In this document: piece by piece, positions 1 through 12,968 of the stretch
Position numbering within the stretch: the stretch's first letter is position 1
Layout of the letters: each line of letters starts with the position of its first letter
Assembly: GCA_025677835.1 (NCBI GenBank)
Contig: JAIXMR010000115.1
Coordinates: forward strand, 1 to 64,000
Reading direction: 5' to 3'
DNA: 64,000 nt
Source of the DNA: Sporodiniella umbellata
Lineage: Eukaryota > Mucoromycota > Mucoromycetes > Mucorales > Rhizopodaceae
Position numbers and translations under genes: made by a program
The notes under the pieces: generated by a model
Seen by the model: only the letters and a program-made list of their open reading frames with translations
What the model was told of the DNA's origin: nothing
The model's database searches: none

Positions 1-3000
1 AATGTTTTGTACTGTATCGAACATCTGCTTTGCTGGAAGTTGTCTAAACAAAGATAGAAGTTTTTTTTTTTACGGAGCTGAAGAATTAATTCAAAAATAA
101 TACCCTCTTTAAATGTAGAAGTTGCTTACCAGTCATATGATAACCAATATACAGTTATTCTTTAAATCTGTGTTGTGTAGATTTCAGTGTTTTTTTCTGG
201 CAAAACAGGGGTGTTTTTTTTTTACCAGTATTGGCCTCCAGCTTAATTTTCCGCTGCAGTGTACGCTTTTGGAAAATGGAAGGAACAGATGTAGTAACAA
301 GATACCGAGATGACAGGAGAGAGAATCAAGGAAGTACAGTCAAATAATGAAGCATTTCGTAAACCAGCGATAGTTGAAATGACAGCTAAAACAGCAACTA
401 GTTAATAAAACAAGGAACTTAAAGAAGATTATAAAATAAATATATTGGTAGATAAAGGCAGTAAAAGAAAACGAATATTACAACAATCTTTTAGAAGACG
501 TAGGACAGACGAACTTGCTCAAAAAATTTATTAAAACTGAAGACAAAAACATCTCACAAGTTACCATCATCAGCAGCCAAAAAAGAGTATGAAATACAAG
601 TTGCATCAAAACCGAAACTCTAGATATACAGAGCAGCGAAAGGGTACATGATAAATCAGCAAGTAATGAGCTTAGCTCTAATTTTTAAAAGCACATATCA
701 TAAGGTCTCACCATCTCAAGCAAACATTACCTACAAAATTTTTTCATATTAAAAAAACCACAAAAAAAAAGACCTACCTTATGTTGTCAAAAAATCTACG
801 TGGGCACTCAGCTATCGTTTTGAAGCAAGATAAATCTTGGCATTAAAAAAAAATACGATAAATACCGGTTACTGCGGTGATTTGCACCTGCAAATAACGA
901 AAAAACCCGAGATGTAGAATCTTTCAAAAACAGTGAAATTGTTACTCCAATATAAAAACAAATAGGTTGATTGGCAGAATAAAGTAAGCCTTAGAGACAT
1001 CAGTGGGAAAACGAAAATGGTATACGAGCTCTCTGGGTTAGACAACTTCAACAACCCCGGTAATCAGCGAAGCATTATCATGAACGAGGCGTTTAGAAAC
1101 AAAAAAAAAAAAGAAAAAGAGACAGAGCTAAAATGGTAAACTAAACCAATTACAGAAAGAAACAGAATACTGATAAACCAAAAGGAAAGCTACAAACTAA
1201 AGATCATCACGTACTGCAAAATATCGAACAAAGCCTGAGAAATAATCTCAGAAGAAGCTCAACAATAAATTAATGAACAAAAAAAAGATTCTGGGTACAT
1301 TCAATCAACATCGAAAAATTGCGAAACGTATATATTTTCACTCTGGAAGTTTATTTCGCAAACGATTCAATAAGAAACTATCGGCAAAAAGCATATTATT
1401 GAACAAACCACTAAGAATAATACCATATAATTACCAATGGCCTTTCTATTACATCTGGGGAAAAACGATCGCATAAAAAGTACCAAACGAAAAGGACATA
1501 CAATTAGATTTTTGGTAGCTGACATAAAAATAGTATATAATAATGAATAGAAAAAACGACTAGTTGTCTTTTTATGAGTAGTCGAATTGACACATATCTT
1601 TAACCTTTGCTTGTTTATATTTAGCATGAGAAATGGAATTGCCCTTAATTCTTTGAAGTAAATTTTTCATAGGTAATGCTATGACGGCTTTGGACTAGAG
1701 CCATATGTCCTTGAAACATGGGAGTTTGTTTCAGGGTTTGGATCAAAATTTTGTTGGCACTGTACCGAATTTTATTTGGTTATTTATAACTCTTTGGAAA
1801 GAAGAGCAAAAGTATGGGGTAGTCTGTGCCGAAGGAGTTTTGTATACAAATCTTTCAAGCTTTAAGAAATCGACTAAGGAACGATTTACGAAAGTAAGAG
1901 ATCATTAGATATTGCTAAAAGTATTCGGTTCATTGTTGAAGGAGAGGGTATAAAGGAGCCAAAATTCTGTGACGCTTAGATAGAGACTAGGTAGACCATT
2001 TAAATTTAGGGGACATATTTTTGTGCATAAGCCGGTAGGCAATGGGTTTGATCTTCACAATATTAGATAAGAGGAATGAACTGACCCAAAGCAAGTATAA
2101 ATACACTAATAGGGGCAATATTCTGACAAGGGTATCTTTAAATGTTATCAATAGTTATCAGGAGAGTACAAGACAGTTTTTTTTTCATTTTTTTTTTTTT
2201 TTTTTTTTCAAATTAACAAGGATTTAAAGAATTAGAGCTTATCTAGGCTACCGTTAGCCAAATCATACTTGTTTTTATTTAAAAACCTTATAGAAGCAGA
2301 CTTTAGCAAAATAGAGAGGTTTGTAAGCCTCCAAAAAACAGTGCTAGAGTGATGTTACTGACTAGAGACTGTCTTTCATAACATGTCTAATGTTTAGTTT
2401 CCTAAACTTATCTAATTCCAACTTGAAAATGTAAGTATACTAATTTACATGTCACCCTTTCGGTTGAAAAGAACCAATCAATATAACAGTTTTATTTGAT
2501 TGATCACTCATAACACATTTTCTATTTTCAGAACTCCCCCAAAAAAAAAAAGCAATATTAACTACACTCCTACAAGAACAAATTAAAAAAATTAGTAAAA
2601 CAAAAAAGGGAAAAATGTCTTATTTTTAGTAAACTGATAACAAAATTTAAAGGTCAACAGTCGTTTCCACATAGTGCACACGTTTGATTTATCAAAATTT
2701 TAGTAGGTTATCCAAAAGCCAAGCCCTTTAGCAAGGCCAAATTAGTCAACACTTTTTTAACAAGCATCAGTTTTATTATTTTGTTTTTTTTTTTTGACAC
2801 TTGATTTAAAATAGAAACAAGCTTCGAAATCTTTCTTGCTGTAAACATCTCAGGAAGATGTAAAGAACAACGAACATTGAACATTGAACGAAAACCGTTA
2901 AAAATCAAGCAAGTTCTAAAAAAAAAAAAATCTTTTTGCTTTCAATGATCAGAATAATGCTGCAAATTTAACGAGCATTTATGAAAAAAAGGAAAATTAA

Positions 3001-4599
3001 AAATTGAGGTCATATAGGGGAGAATCGTAAGCTTTGTAAAACAGCCATCACTCAGCAAATCATACCACTGTAACTTCTCTAATTTGCATACGGTATTTTT
3101 ATCAAGCAGCGTACCAAAATTTTGGAGGTAACCAAATGCAGTCTGATCTTTAGTAAAATTTGGTAGATACTGGAGGAAAGAAAGACTTAACATACTGCAT
3201 ATTGGCAGTGTTTGAGCATTCATCTCTTGAAAGCTTCTCGAAAAAAGACAGTCATATTTTAAATCGTTTAAATCAAGCATCTTAAAGTTCACACCAAGAG
3301 CGGAAATGGTTGTGTATTCTTTAATTTTTCGTAAACATATATATTACTTATTTTATTTAGTGAACTGATAACACTGAGTATATATACCTAATAAAGATTT
3401 CCACTAAATAATCTGTAAATTATACCAAGACTATTGTGGAAGTACGAGAAGTGCTTCTGTTAGATAAAAAGGTTAAATGCCCTTATCAGCTCAACACGCA
3501 AAATCATGTGTAGCTATAGAAAATGCCAGCAGTAAGAGCTGGACAATTCTCCACGAATAATTTGAATAAGCTTGGCTGTTTATAAATGAAAGAAGGTTTG
3601 TTCAGTCCCATTGAAGCTGCGTTTTTTATTACTTAATAACTCTCAGAGAGGTTGTAACCAGTATTTGCTTAGACAAAAATTTCATCAAAAAAGAATATTG
3701 ATATGTGTTTTGTTTCGAAGCAGTAGAACAAAATTTGCCTTCAAGCTATGACATACTTTAGGCTACACAATATAAGCAGGTAAATATAATTTCAGATAAA
3801 ACATGTCTTTGATTAGAAATATAAGGTCTATATATGCCTTCCTTTTCTTGTATACCTTACTTACATTTTAGACAACCCGAAATTTAAACTGAAGGGAACA
3901 ATCAAAACAAAATTATATAGTTAATTTACAGACCAGCGTAGACTTTCCTTATGGTTTTTGTACAACAAAATCCTGAATTAGCTGAAAGCCAAAAAAAAGC
4001 TAACTCAATGGGAAAGATAGCCTAAGAATAATGTCTGCTTTCAATGTGGAGTTATAAGACCTGACTTTTGCTACTACGTTGCTCTTATTGTAAAATGCAA
4101 AGTTACAAATAAACTATATTGAATTTCGTAATAAACAGAAATACGATGTCTGTCTATGCCTTTGGTTTATTTAAAGTGGAATTTCTTTCTTTTTAGAAGA
4201 TTATCCCTTTCTCGGCTAAGTACAATTTTTTCAACCCGCTTTTTTAGCCTTAATCATTTGAAAAAATGTACACTTGCTTCAGTTTTTACTGAAAAAGTTA
4301 GTGAAGTTGTTTGCTGTCAACACTCGCTGGGTTTTATAGTCTTCGAAGTAAACACTATATGTTGTTTCTATTTTAGAACAGATCACTTAATAGAGTATAT
4401 TAATTTGCTTAATCAAGGCTTATATTTTAAGAATTTAATTAAACACGCTAGTATAACTTATTTTTATATATTTTTCCTTTTTATTTTTTGTTTTTAGTCT
4501 TCTCTATTCATTTCCTTTTTTTTTCTTCTTCTTTTTTTTTTTGTTTTTGGATGCTCTTATAGTTTGTGCTTCTATTACGGAAAGAAATATTGTGACAGA
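1..4599. other. AT-rich gene-free region upstream of the giant cytolinker gene
   Basis: About 4.6 kb with no gene that I can recognise. Open frames here are short, AT-rich and full of Phe/Leu/Lys/Asn, as expected from low-complexity DNA. Two slightly longer frames (2942-3292 on the minus strand and 4156-4497 on the plus strand) have no domain, no good start context and no splice partners that I could find, so I do not call them. The last part (about 4480-4560) is T-rich and ends in TTTTTAG-like strings, so a 5'UTR intron of the next gene is possible. Confidence 0.5.
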
Positions 4600-7500
4600 A
4601 TGATCGACAACGGCAATGATGATGTCAATGAAGAATACAAGGATATTCAGATACGCACAATTACCGAATGGATGAACATAAAACTCAAACAAAATAGTGT
4701 TAATGTCATAAATAAAGACTTTAAGGATGGAACAAAACTCCTTGAACTCCTATTTGTCATTTCCAAGGACCCAGAAATACAATTCCATTGTGGAAGTACA
4801 AAAAAAGATGCTATAACCAATGTTTCAACAGTTTTAAGCTTTTTGAAAAAGAAACACAGCGACGATTCCAACTTTCCTAGCTTATCTCTTGAAGATATTT
4901 TAAATGGCGATTTTCAGAGTACTTTGGCACTCCTGTTCTTCATCATGCTTAAGTATCAGTTTACCAGTATACTACAAAAAAATAAAGTAAACTTCCTTAG
5001 CATCTTGTGAAACAATAAGATAACCTCTTTTTTTTTATTAGAAATACTCCTTTGCTGAAGTTAGGTCTCAACTATTAGAATGGGTTCAAGTAGAGCTAAG
5101 GGACTACACCTTAAATCAAGTTGTACCTCCTATTTGTGATTTCACGACATCTTGGAGAAACGGCGTACTTTTTTTTTTATTGATTCATCAAATGGAGCCT
5201 AGTCGCGTATCAAATCTATCATATGTTTTGCAAAGTATATATCGAGATGAAAACTGGCATGGCCTACTTGAATCGACAATAAAAACCGCGGAAAAAGAAC
5301 TGAACGTACATCGCTATGTTGAAGTAGAATCTTTGCTCGATACTGAGTATCATTTTGAACCTAAGGTCATACTATACGTGAGCGAGCTTTGTAATGCAAG
5401 ACAGCAAAGAGATTTTATAGAAAGTGAAGAACAAAAGAGCAAAAGACTACAAGATATTTTCGCCGCTTCGCAGTACAGTCTAAAAACACCAAAGCCAAAA
5501 CGACAAGATGAGGGATTTTTAAATCGTTCCTTGATTATACCCAAAGGCCTTCATTACATAGACCCATTAGCAGCAGACCTGTTTGACAACATATCTGACG
5601 ACGTTATACTAAAAATAAAAAACGCCAGTACCCAGCAGTTAAGTGTATTAGATTTTCGGTTATTGGTATTAAGGCTTCGCTGGGAACAGAGTTTTGTCGA
5701 AGCAGTGGAATGGTTGTCAAACGCGCATCTAGATTTGAGCCAGTTCATCACAACTGCCCATTGGTGTGGTGAAGAAGCTTTGCAAACTGAAAATAATGTG
5801 GAAAACATCATTCAGTCCCTAGTTGAACTAGAAAGCCAAATTTCAGACTTCGACAAAGGAACTTATTGCGAGATTCTGGATTTTTATCATCAAATGGAGG
5901 ATTTGTCTATTCTACCAGATCACATGAAATCACGCCAGAACGGATTCGAATCTGCTTTTGAAGACTTGCTAAAACAAGCGGATTTTGGAAGAAAAATTGT
6001 GGAACAGCTCTTATCAATTGTTAGCATAATAGAGAAGTTTCAGCAATCCCTTAGTTTGGGAGAAGAATTGAAAGACGAAATGTCATCTGATGCAATTCAA
6101 ATGGATAAACAAGAACAAAATTTATATTCAGATAAAATCCAGTCATTCAAACAGCAGTCGGTTCTTCTTATTCAATCTGCCATGTCTAGCATTCCTCACC
6201 CAGCCCTACCAGACATGAAAACGGTTATGAGAACAAACGATTTATACATGAAAATTGAAATGGCAAAAGAAACAATTACGTGTACAATAAACTCCTATAG
6301 CGTATCGCTTTCTTTGCTGGTCGAGAGCCTTGATCAACTAATCGATTCCAGGCACCATGTCATCTACTCCCAACAAAAATTAACTGAGGCTCAAAATCTT
6401 ATTAGCACCATTCAGTTTTGGCTTGAGGAAAAAATCACGTCGGTGGTAGAATTTGATTTGAACCCTGCCCTGTTTACCTATTTACCTGGCGAACCAATAT
6501 CCTCTTTAGCTATTCCTCTTTGCAAATACAGCTTGGAATACAGCTCACATATAAACGAACAAGAACTGAATGCAATAGAAAAGGAGTGCGAGCAAACTCT
6601 TGATCGTATTGTACAAATAGAAAACGAAGACTTAGTTAAATTAGAAAACGCGGTTCAACAGCTCAGGAATGATTTACATAAGAAAACTGAAAGAAGCTTA
6701 GATATATTAAAAACAACGCACCAAAGTCTTAAACGAATGCTTTTTCAGCGGGGTTTACAAATAAATGCACTTCAACAGCGCTTTGAATGGGAGACGAAAT
6801 GGTCGAAGTATCATGGCCAGCTTATTACATTAGCTAAAAAAATATGTGAATTCAACGTAAAAAAAGCCCGTTATGATCCTACAAAGGAAAATACAGATAT
6901 GCCTACATATAAATATGATCGTGAGTTAACCCAGCCACTTCAATGGATGCAAGATCGCTTGGGAGAGCTGAACAATCGGCCTTGGGAATCGCTTTTGAAA
7001 GCTTATCAAAACACAACTAAAACCTACCTTACTCTACTAGAAACAAGTGACGAAAGCGCTCTTCCTAATTTTATTACATTAAAGCAATCTGATATCAAAG
7101 AAAAAAAGGAAGACTTGAAGCAACTTTTCACCTATACATCTGACCTTATAACGCAACGAACGATCATAGTTGAGTTTTTAATTAGAGCAAAAGATGCTTA
7201 CCGCCAAGGGGAGAAGATTAAGGACTCACTATCAAAGTGCCTTAGGCGTATAAACGAAAATGACAACAATCAGTCTATATTTGATGAACGAGTCAAGTTT
7301 TTTAAACATAACACTAAAACACTTTGGTCCGAATGTGGGGAAAATATGCCTTATCCAGTTTATGGCGGTAATTGGCTTAGGCAACATAGTAACGAAGCTG
7401 CTGGTACATACCGTGCCTATCTAAGAACCCAAATTAAGTCGCTACTGGAAAATAAGATGCAAGACTTGATTACTTTAGAAAATAGCATAGATCACGCACT

Positions 7501-10500
7501 TTCAGCCTACCAAGAAGCAAAGCGGATAAAACTCTTGGCGATTCAGTATGGAAAAGAAGCCGACGACTTACAAAATTGGATTAATGAGCACATTGAAAAA
7601 CTTAAGGCTCACTCAGTTGAAGTTGCTGCTGAATTTGTTTCTGAATGTGACATTGGTAAAATGGAAAAATTTCGGAAAATTTTATGGAAGCAAGTGGAGA
7701 TTTTTGAACATGAAAGGGTAAAACCTTTACATGACCGTGTTGTTTCGCTATTGGAGACTTCTGTGGCAAGCAACCAGTTAGTGGATACAAATGTTACTGT
7801 GGGGTACTTTGGAAATGTAATTGGGCTTTTGGATCGACTCAAACAAGAGTTCTCAGACCAAGCAGTTGTTTTAAAGGCGATGGAGATAAGGACAACTTGG
7901 GAAAATAACCTGAAGAACGGTATCTCTTGCTTAGAAAACATGAACGAAATCCTACTCAATTTTAGTAAAAAAAATGGTCTTTTACTCACTCAAGAGGAAT
8001 TGAATGAAAAAGACGTATATGTATTAGAGTCTGAACTTACAGAGCTTATTATACTGAAGGCAGATTTCGAAAAAACAACTCTCACTGACATCCGTACAAG
8101 CTATGATGCATTTATCGATTGCTTTTTGAAATTACCTAAACCCATGGCGGCCCCAGACCATCTAGAGATTAGAATGGTGTCTTTTGAAAAACATTTTGCT
8201 CGTCTTGAAGAACTTGTAGAAACACTCTCAAAAGAGCATGAGTATACTAGAAACAAGTTTATTTTAGAATTGAATATCGGAGCAGCGCTAGATAATGTTT
8301 TAAAAACAAAAGCCAACATTGATCATTTCGTCGAGCACAAAGCGCGGTGGGATACGACAAAAACACTTGACACTACATTCAGCGTCAACAGCAATAACGA
8401 GGAATCCCTACATAAAGAGTGGCAGCAGATTGACGAAGAAGTTGAAAAATATGAACACCAAACGCTTGTATCCATTGAGCTTCAAATGAAAAAGTTTTTA
8501 AAGAACACTTACAACAATAGTTATTTGGCCCCTCTCCAGAAAAAAATAGAAAACTTGAAAACAGTAATAAGCCGGACAAAAGACACACTTTTATTCTCAA
8601 AAGATGTCGTATCTCAACACTGTCTAATTTCAGCATTCCTCTCAAGAAGTGCTCAACTAGAACAATCCGCCGAACTCCTTCGCAAAGAGTTTGCTACAGA
8701 AAATAACTTAGAAAAGCACACCATTTCTCTTTTTGAAACTCAATATGAGCGACTGAATAAGTTTAAAACAAGTATTGAAGACGTCAAGCATCAATTGGCT
8801 CCAAGCATACCATACCCTACTCGGATTTACCCAGCAGATACCAAAATATGTGACGATGCAGTTAACTTTGCTATTTGCAAAATCATTGATATGAAAAGTA
8901 TTCGGTTAAATGAATTACAGCTTGGTCTTGAAGAAGCTTTAACAACAAGAGAACGTATTTGTGATCTTCACTCATCTCTTAAAGCCTTTAAAAAGCAAGC
9001 ATACAATACTGAGTCTTGGATCCAAGACCAGTCTAAAGTTTTAGAGCGTCATTTAAAGATGATGTATGTAGACATGCCAGAAGAAGCTTTGAGCCACTTT
9101 AGAAATGTTCAACGGGTTATGAATGCTAACGAAAACAACTTTACATCATTGTCATCTGTCTATGAGGCGTGTAACTTTGCCTTCAGTAACAAGCACTTAA
9201 TCGAATCGAAAAACGCAACAATCGGTAGGCATTTGGTTGATGACTATACACACTTCGTAAAACCCAAATACATTTTTTTGAAAGAAATGTGGGAGAATTT
9301 AGCTGTCGACATCAAAAAAGCACAATGTAATAAAAACTATCTAATGGTGAGTAGTAAATTAGAAGCATGGCTGAAATCAGCTGAGGATTTGGTGCAATGT
9401 ACACTTATTAAAATGGATGAAGCAACAGTGAGCTTGTTGAAAGATTGGCAGCATCAGATTACAGATCTCGAACGACTGGGTGCTCAATACGGTACAGAAC
9501 TAGAAGCATTGGAAAATTTATTGGATACAAACATGTATCAAAAGCTATCTAAAGTGTATCACAAAGGGCTGGAAGCAACTCAAGAAATCAGCTCCCAAAT
9601 ACTTCAAAGTCAGAAAAAAGTTGAGCTTGCTCAAATGGTTGATGAATCTACCCGCGACGCAAAGTTACTCTTAACGGAAGTTCATGACTATTTTGAGGCA
9701 GCTAAAAATTTCAAATGTCAATACAAAAGCATAATCACCATATCTAGTATCGCACAAAAAAACCAAGGCCAGCGTCTTATATCTGATTATAAAAAATTAC
9801 AAGATACGATAGCTTATCTCAAAAACTCTTATAGCTGTAGCAATCTCCAATTGAAAGCTATATTAAAAGAAAAAATCGAATATGAAACGTCTTTATACAC
9901 TGCTTTAGAAAAGGCATGGCTTGAGCTTTTATCGTATGAATCCGATATTGACTCTCTTTTTCCTCGCGCATTATTGTGGAATCAAAGTCTCAGTGATCTG
10001 CTTGATACTGGCATATCAGTTAACAAGATAGAAGGCAATTTAAAGTCTGTCTTAGAATATCATGAGTTAGAAATGCTCTCACAGCAAATCGCAGCAATAA
10101 TCGAAACCTTTTCTCATGGCTTATATATTTTTTCTCCAGAACTTGTAAATGATAAGAACAACATGGGGGCTTACAAAAAATTACATTCTGAATCTTTTGA
10201 AAACGCATTACGAATTGAAAAAGAACTATCAAAAAAAGCCAAACACTTTAAAAAGACAAACCTTATTGATCATGTACAGAAATGCGTTCGTGAAACGACT
10301 ACTGTGTGTATCAGTCAAACCAACGCTATTAAAAACTCAAGCATGCAAGGAATATGGCTTGATAACTGGCAAGAAAATATAGACCTGTATCTAAATGAAT
10401 ATCAAAAAACCTTGGAAACAAGCAAAGAAGCCATGGATCGAAGCTGTGCACAACTCAACAATCTAAAATCGTCGCAATGCCAAGAACTCATTTCAGCTTA

Positions 10501-12391
10501 TAGTTATAACGACGCACATCTTCTAACTACACCTTTAGTTGAATCAATTAATTCTTTGAATGAAGAAATAATTAATGGGGAATATCAGCTCTCTTTTTGC
10601 AAAAAAGCGTTTAGATTGACTGTTTTTGAAAAGCTTGTAGTTGACCGTACATCATCACTTACGACAGCTTCTCTTGAAGGCAAAAGCCCTGTAGCTGTTA
10701 CTGAGATTGAGAACTTTATGGACTTTTTAGTCGAGCAAGAGCTGGGTTTTACTGCGTTGTCTAATTCGATAGATATAGACAGAGCTACCTTTACTGAGGA
10801 TACCAAACGGGAAATTAAACAATATATTGAAAAGTGTCAGAAGTCTATCAATCAAAATATATCTGAAGCAAAGAGGAAAGGACAAGATATAGTCTCTTCG
10901 TATGAGAAAAATTCCAATAGTCAGCGTATTTTGTCAAAACTTGAAGAGCTAGCTGAATTTACCAACTGTGCTATCAAAAAACTTCAAAAGTCCAATTCTG
11001 ATAAGAGCTGTCAGTCGCTAGCTGAATTTGATATACTTTGTCACCAATACAGAGGAGTTATTCACACCAAAGAGACAGAACTCCAAGAGCTAATACCAGC
11101 CGATATCTCTGCAACTGAAAAGCTAGAAAACATGGATTTTAAGGATGCTTTTGAAAACAAAAAAAAGCTTGTAGATACTTTGGACAAACTCATTGAGGAC
11201 AAAAGACATGAAAAACTGACAGATGATAAACGATTGCAAACCGAGGAACTTTTAAAAGAGTTTGAACTGGAAATAAGCATGCTTGATAAAGCTATAGAGA
11301 GCGCTTCTCCAAAAAATATTGATGAGTCAAACGAAAAGAGTATTAAGTCAAGCCTTCAGTCTATGCTTCGTAGTTTGATCGATTCTTACAAGCATCATCA
11401 TCCAAAAACCGTTCACCTGTTAGATCAAATTCATAAAGAATCTAAAATGCATTCTTTAGATACCAGGAATCGTCTTGATCAATGGCTGGTTTACGGAAAA
11501 AAGAAAGCAGCTACTGTTAGGACTAATGCAGTCTTACGAGAACGAGAGTTACAGACCTTTATAAACCAGCTTAACACTGAATTTTTTAAAAACCTTGCAA
11601 CTTCGCGAACTCGCCATGTGCTCCCACCTGCCCCTTATCACCCGCCATATAAGAAAAGCAAGGAACATGCGTTAATTGAAGAAAGTAAAAGTCTATCCAC
11701 TGTACCCTCTTCATTGAGCAAGTGCGTTGGTAATATAGAGACTGCAAAAAAAAATTCTATACCCCCAAGTCTAGATTTACCTAGTAAACGAGATGCTTAT
11801 ATCCCTGACCCTAAAAATGCGCTTGATGTAGAGCTCAGTAACATAGTAAATGCAAGCCCCAACCGTGTAACAATCAAAATGATACCTGGGGAGGTAGGCA
11901 AGTATTGGTTTGGAGACACAAATCCCAGACTTGTTTACTGCAGGATTCTTCCTAGTCAAATGGTGATGGTTCGTGTAGGCGGTGGTTGGGTAGAATTGTC
12001 AAAGTAAACAGAAAAGACAATGCATGTATATTCATACTGATTTTTATACATTAATAGATTTTTAAGAGACCACGGTCTTTCGGAAGGTAATCGCAGAACA
12101 GTAGAGAAACCCTCCAATTCTACGCAAAACCATTTGCCCTTTCAACAAAGCTATTTGGAGACTCGCCGTTCTCCCTCTTCATTCGAACATAATGGAGCTC
12201 GAAGCCAATCAAATACCAGTAGCGTTTTGACCTCAACTAGTTCCTCCAGTACTAATTCTCGATCGCCCTTGCCGGGGTATCTAGAAGGAAGTAAGTTTTT
12301 CAGCACAAATGAGGCAGGCAAGAACTTTGTGGCTACGTTAAAAAAGGCAGAAAACGACGCTAAGGCGCCTCTCTTTAATAAAAAATCTTAA
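4600..12391 (+). CDS. Spectraplakin-like cytolinker: tandem CH domains, long helical rod, C-terminal GAR (GAS2) domain
   Basis: Model: join(4600..4986, 5042..12003, 12058..12391), 2,560 aa. Residues ~12-115 and ~130-245 read as two calponin-homology domains, an alpha-actinin/plakin-type actin-binding pair; the second has FTTSWRNG and LLDTE. Residues ~250-2350 are a continuous helical rod, probably divergent spectrin-like repeats. A basic, proline-rich linker leads to a GAR domain (~2403-2460) with YWFGD, CRILPSQ and VMVRVGGGWVELSKFLRDHG. Both introns are checked by domain continuity: 4987-5041 joins CH1 to CH2 in frame, and splicing 12004-12057 (GTAAAC..TAG) replaces an apparent stop with the missing GAR end. 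A Ser-rich tail follows. No EF-hands are visible between rod and GAR, unlike animal spectraplakins. Expected role by family: linking F-actin (CH pair) to microtubules (GAR). The ATG at 4600 is the first in frame. Domain calls are by eye. Could also be called an alpha-actinin/GAS2 fusion. Confidence 0.85.
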
Positions 12392-12968
12392 AAGCTGTCT
12401 ATTGTAAAGTTAGACATTCTTGTCATTTTTTTTATTAAACAGATTCTCTGTGTAAAAAACTATTTTACTTGCCAAAAGAAAAGAAAAAGATAAAAGCATT
12501 TCTGGGTACTAGAGTATAGCTAATATGTAGGCTGCTTTATTGCCCATCTAACCTATCCAACCCAAGACTACAAAATGCAGGGCATATTTTAAATGTGATA
12601 GCTGTTTTAAACACACCATATAGCCACACTCAGCAACTGTTAAGTACATACTAACACGCTATCGATGATTATTGTATCTTTCATATACCCGAAAATCAAC
12701 CCTTTAAAAAAAAAGAGAAAAAAAAAAAGCACTTTGTGTAGTTTTAAAAATCTTCTATAAAAGCACTATACTAGCGACCCACCTTTTTTTTTATTCATTT
12801 TGTGCAGTTCAAATAAAAAGAATTGGTATACATATTCAAAAAAAAAAAAAAAGGAGCAAAGTAATTGTCCGAATAGTTTCTTTTAATGAAATATTGTAGG
12901 TCTTTTCATTGATTTTTTTTTCTTTTTTTTTCTCTCTCTTTCTGTATTTATTTATACGTTTGCTTGAA
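12392..12968. other. Intergenic spacer between cytolinker and Kelch-BTB genes
   Basis: 577 bp, AT-rich, with several A and T runs (for example near 12839-12852 and 12914-12930). It must hold the 3' end of the cytolinker transcript and the promoter of the Kelch-BTB gene. No specific site can be assigned. Confidence 0.5.

Noticed and set aside
4156..4497. 113-codon frame before the cytolinker gene
   Set aside because: Phe/Leu/Ile-rich translation of AT-rich DNA, no domain, ends in a T-rich run.
7609..7989. 126-codon minus-strand frame inside the cytolinker gene
   Set aside because: Shadow of the long helical rod; no motif.
12005..12007. Stop codon at the end of the cytolinker's long frame taken as the real end
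   Set aside because: It lies just inside an intron; splicing 12004-12057 completes the GAR domain.
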